From assembly GCA_029931995.1 (NCBI GenBank), contig JAOZQX010000055.1:1-6464 (forward strand): DNA of 6,464 bases. Reading direction: 5' to 3'. The DNA comes from Bacteroidales bacterium. GTDB lineage: Bacteria > Bacteroidota > Bacteroidia > Bacteroidales > GCA-2711565. Each line of letters opens with the position of its first letter. The first letter of the stretch is position 1. Shown one piece after another: positions 5,908-6,464 of the stretch. The notes beneath the pieces are model-generated. The model had not been told where the DNA came from. It worked only from the letters and a program-made list of their open reading frames with translations, and did not search any database. Position numbers and translations under genes: made by a program.

Positions 5908-6464
5908 TTAGAATAAATAACTTAGTTTTAGCCCCAATTTTAGTCCGTTAACATCAATGGTTTCTTCTGAAATGCCTGCGTCAACTTGAAATTCTTGAGT
6001 ATAAGAACCAATTACATATTGGAATTCCGCCCCAATACTAAAATTTTCACTGAGAGGGTATTCAAACCCCGCTATTCCCTGAAATTGGGAGAAATAACCC
6101 GAAGGTTCTTGGTTGGTTAGGGGGCCCTTATAGCTTGCAGTGATAAAATTTATGCCCACACCAGCGCCCACATAGGAATAGACGTTTTCAAATCGCCACA
6201 AAACATCAAGATTTATTGGTATGAAATTGAGTGTTAATTCTTCGGTCCAGTTCAAGTCACCTTCAATTTTAGCATTGGTTGAATAATATCCTAAACCGAG
6301 TCGCAATGTTAATGGAAGCTCATACATCCAATGTTCTCCATAAACTGAAGAAAATAAAGATCCTGTAAACTGAAATCCGGTGCGGTTGATATAATAATCC
6401 AAGCTGGGGTTATAATATCCGGTTACCAAACTTATAGCTCTAAAGCCGTGATTGTTTTCGGTCG
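5908..6464 (-). CDS. Outer-membrane beta-barrel protein (N-terminus beyond window)
   Basis: The minus-strand frame stays open to the right edge: before the TTG at 6429 it continues upstream in frame as TENNHGFRAIS (6462-6430). The start codon and signal peptide therefore lie outside the window, and TTG 6429 is not a real start. The visible 184 residues show alternating hydrophobic and polar stretches with many aromatics and glycines, typical of transmembrane beta strands. Examples are FRAISLVTGYYNPSLDYYI, LPLTLRLGLGYYS, LNFIPINLDVLWRF, VYSYVGAGVGINFIT, FSIGAEFQYVIG and the terminal LKLGLKLSYLF. Ending on an aromatic Phe in the last strand fits the BAM recognition signal. The likely fold is a small 8- to 10-stranded barrel of the OmpA/porin-like superfamily common in Bacteroidota. 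The GYYNPSLDYY segment resembles a recurrent motif of such barrels, from memory. No function can be assigned. The gene is followed by its own terminator. Confidence 0.82.
   Translation of the reverse strand, partial: TENNHGFRAISLVTGYYNPSLDYYINRTGFQFTGSLFSSVYGEHWMYELPLTLRLGLGYYSTNAKIEGDLNWTEELTLNFIPINLDVLWRFENVYSYVGAGVGINFITASYKGPLTNQEPSGYFSQFQGIAGFEYPLSENFSIGAEFQYVIGSYTQEFQVDAGISEETIDVNGLKLGLKLSYLF

Noticed and set aside
1..6464. Mobile elements, CRISPR arrays, tRNA or rRNA genes, toxin-antitoxin or defence cassettes
   Set aside because: I saw no transposase, terminal inverted repeats, spaced direct repeats, cloverleaf or characteristic protein motifs on either strand.

Overview
The window reads as an ordinary chromosomal segment of a Bacteroidota species. 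The DNA is AT-rich and genes lack Shine-Dalgarno sequences. Promoters look like the Bacteroidota type (-33 TTTG / -7 TAnnTTTG), and several products belong to families typical of the phylum: a secreted beta-sandwich plus Ig-like protein of the lamin-tail type, a two-domain RNase H, a secreted C69 dipeptidase and an outer-membrane beta-barrel. A marine or anaerobic Bacteroidales/Marinilabiliales-like host is my guess from protein style; the sequence alone does not settle it.

Layout, left to right. Positions 1-953 (minus) hold the N-terminal 317 codons of a large secreted protein that runs off the left edge. A 96-bp divergent region with two nearly abutting -7 boxes separates it from ribF (1050-1973, plus, GTG start), which makes FMN and FAD. 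After a 76-bp gap follows an RNase H with an N-terminal hybrid-binding domain (2050-2673, plus), possibly co-transcribed with ribF. A perfect 36-bp palindrome (2694-2729) is a bidirectional terminator between this unit and three minus-strand genes. These are a membrane-anchored coiled-coil protein of unknown function (2755-3657), a secreted C69 dipeptidase (3904-5628), and an outer-membrane beta-barrel protein whose N-terminus lies beyond the right edge (5908-6464). Hairpin terminators follow the dipeptidase and barrel genes, and good promoters precede the coiled-coil and dipeptidase genes, so these three appear to be separate transcription units.

The genes do not form an evident pathway: ribF and RNase H are housekeeping, and the others are envelope or secreted proteins. 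I found no mobile element, CRISPR array, RNA gene, riboswitch or defence cassette, and nothing that clearly amounts to a new system. The least understood item is the coiled-coil membrane protein. Minor items are a 37-codon candidate small ORF at 5710-5823 and the overlapping divergent promoters upstream of ribF.
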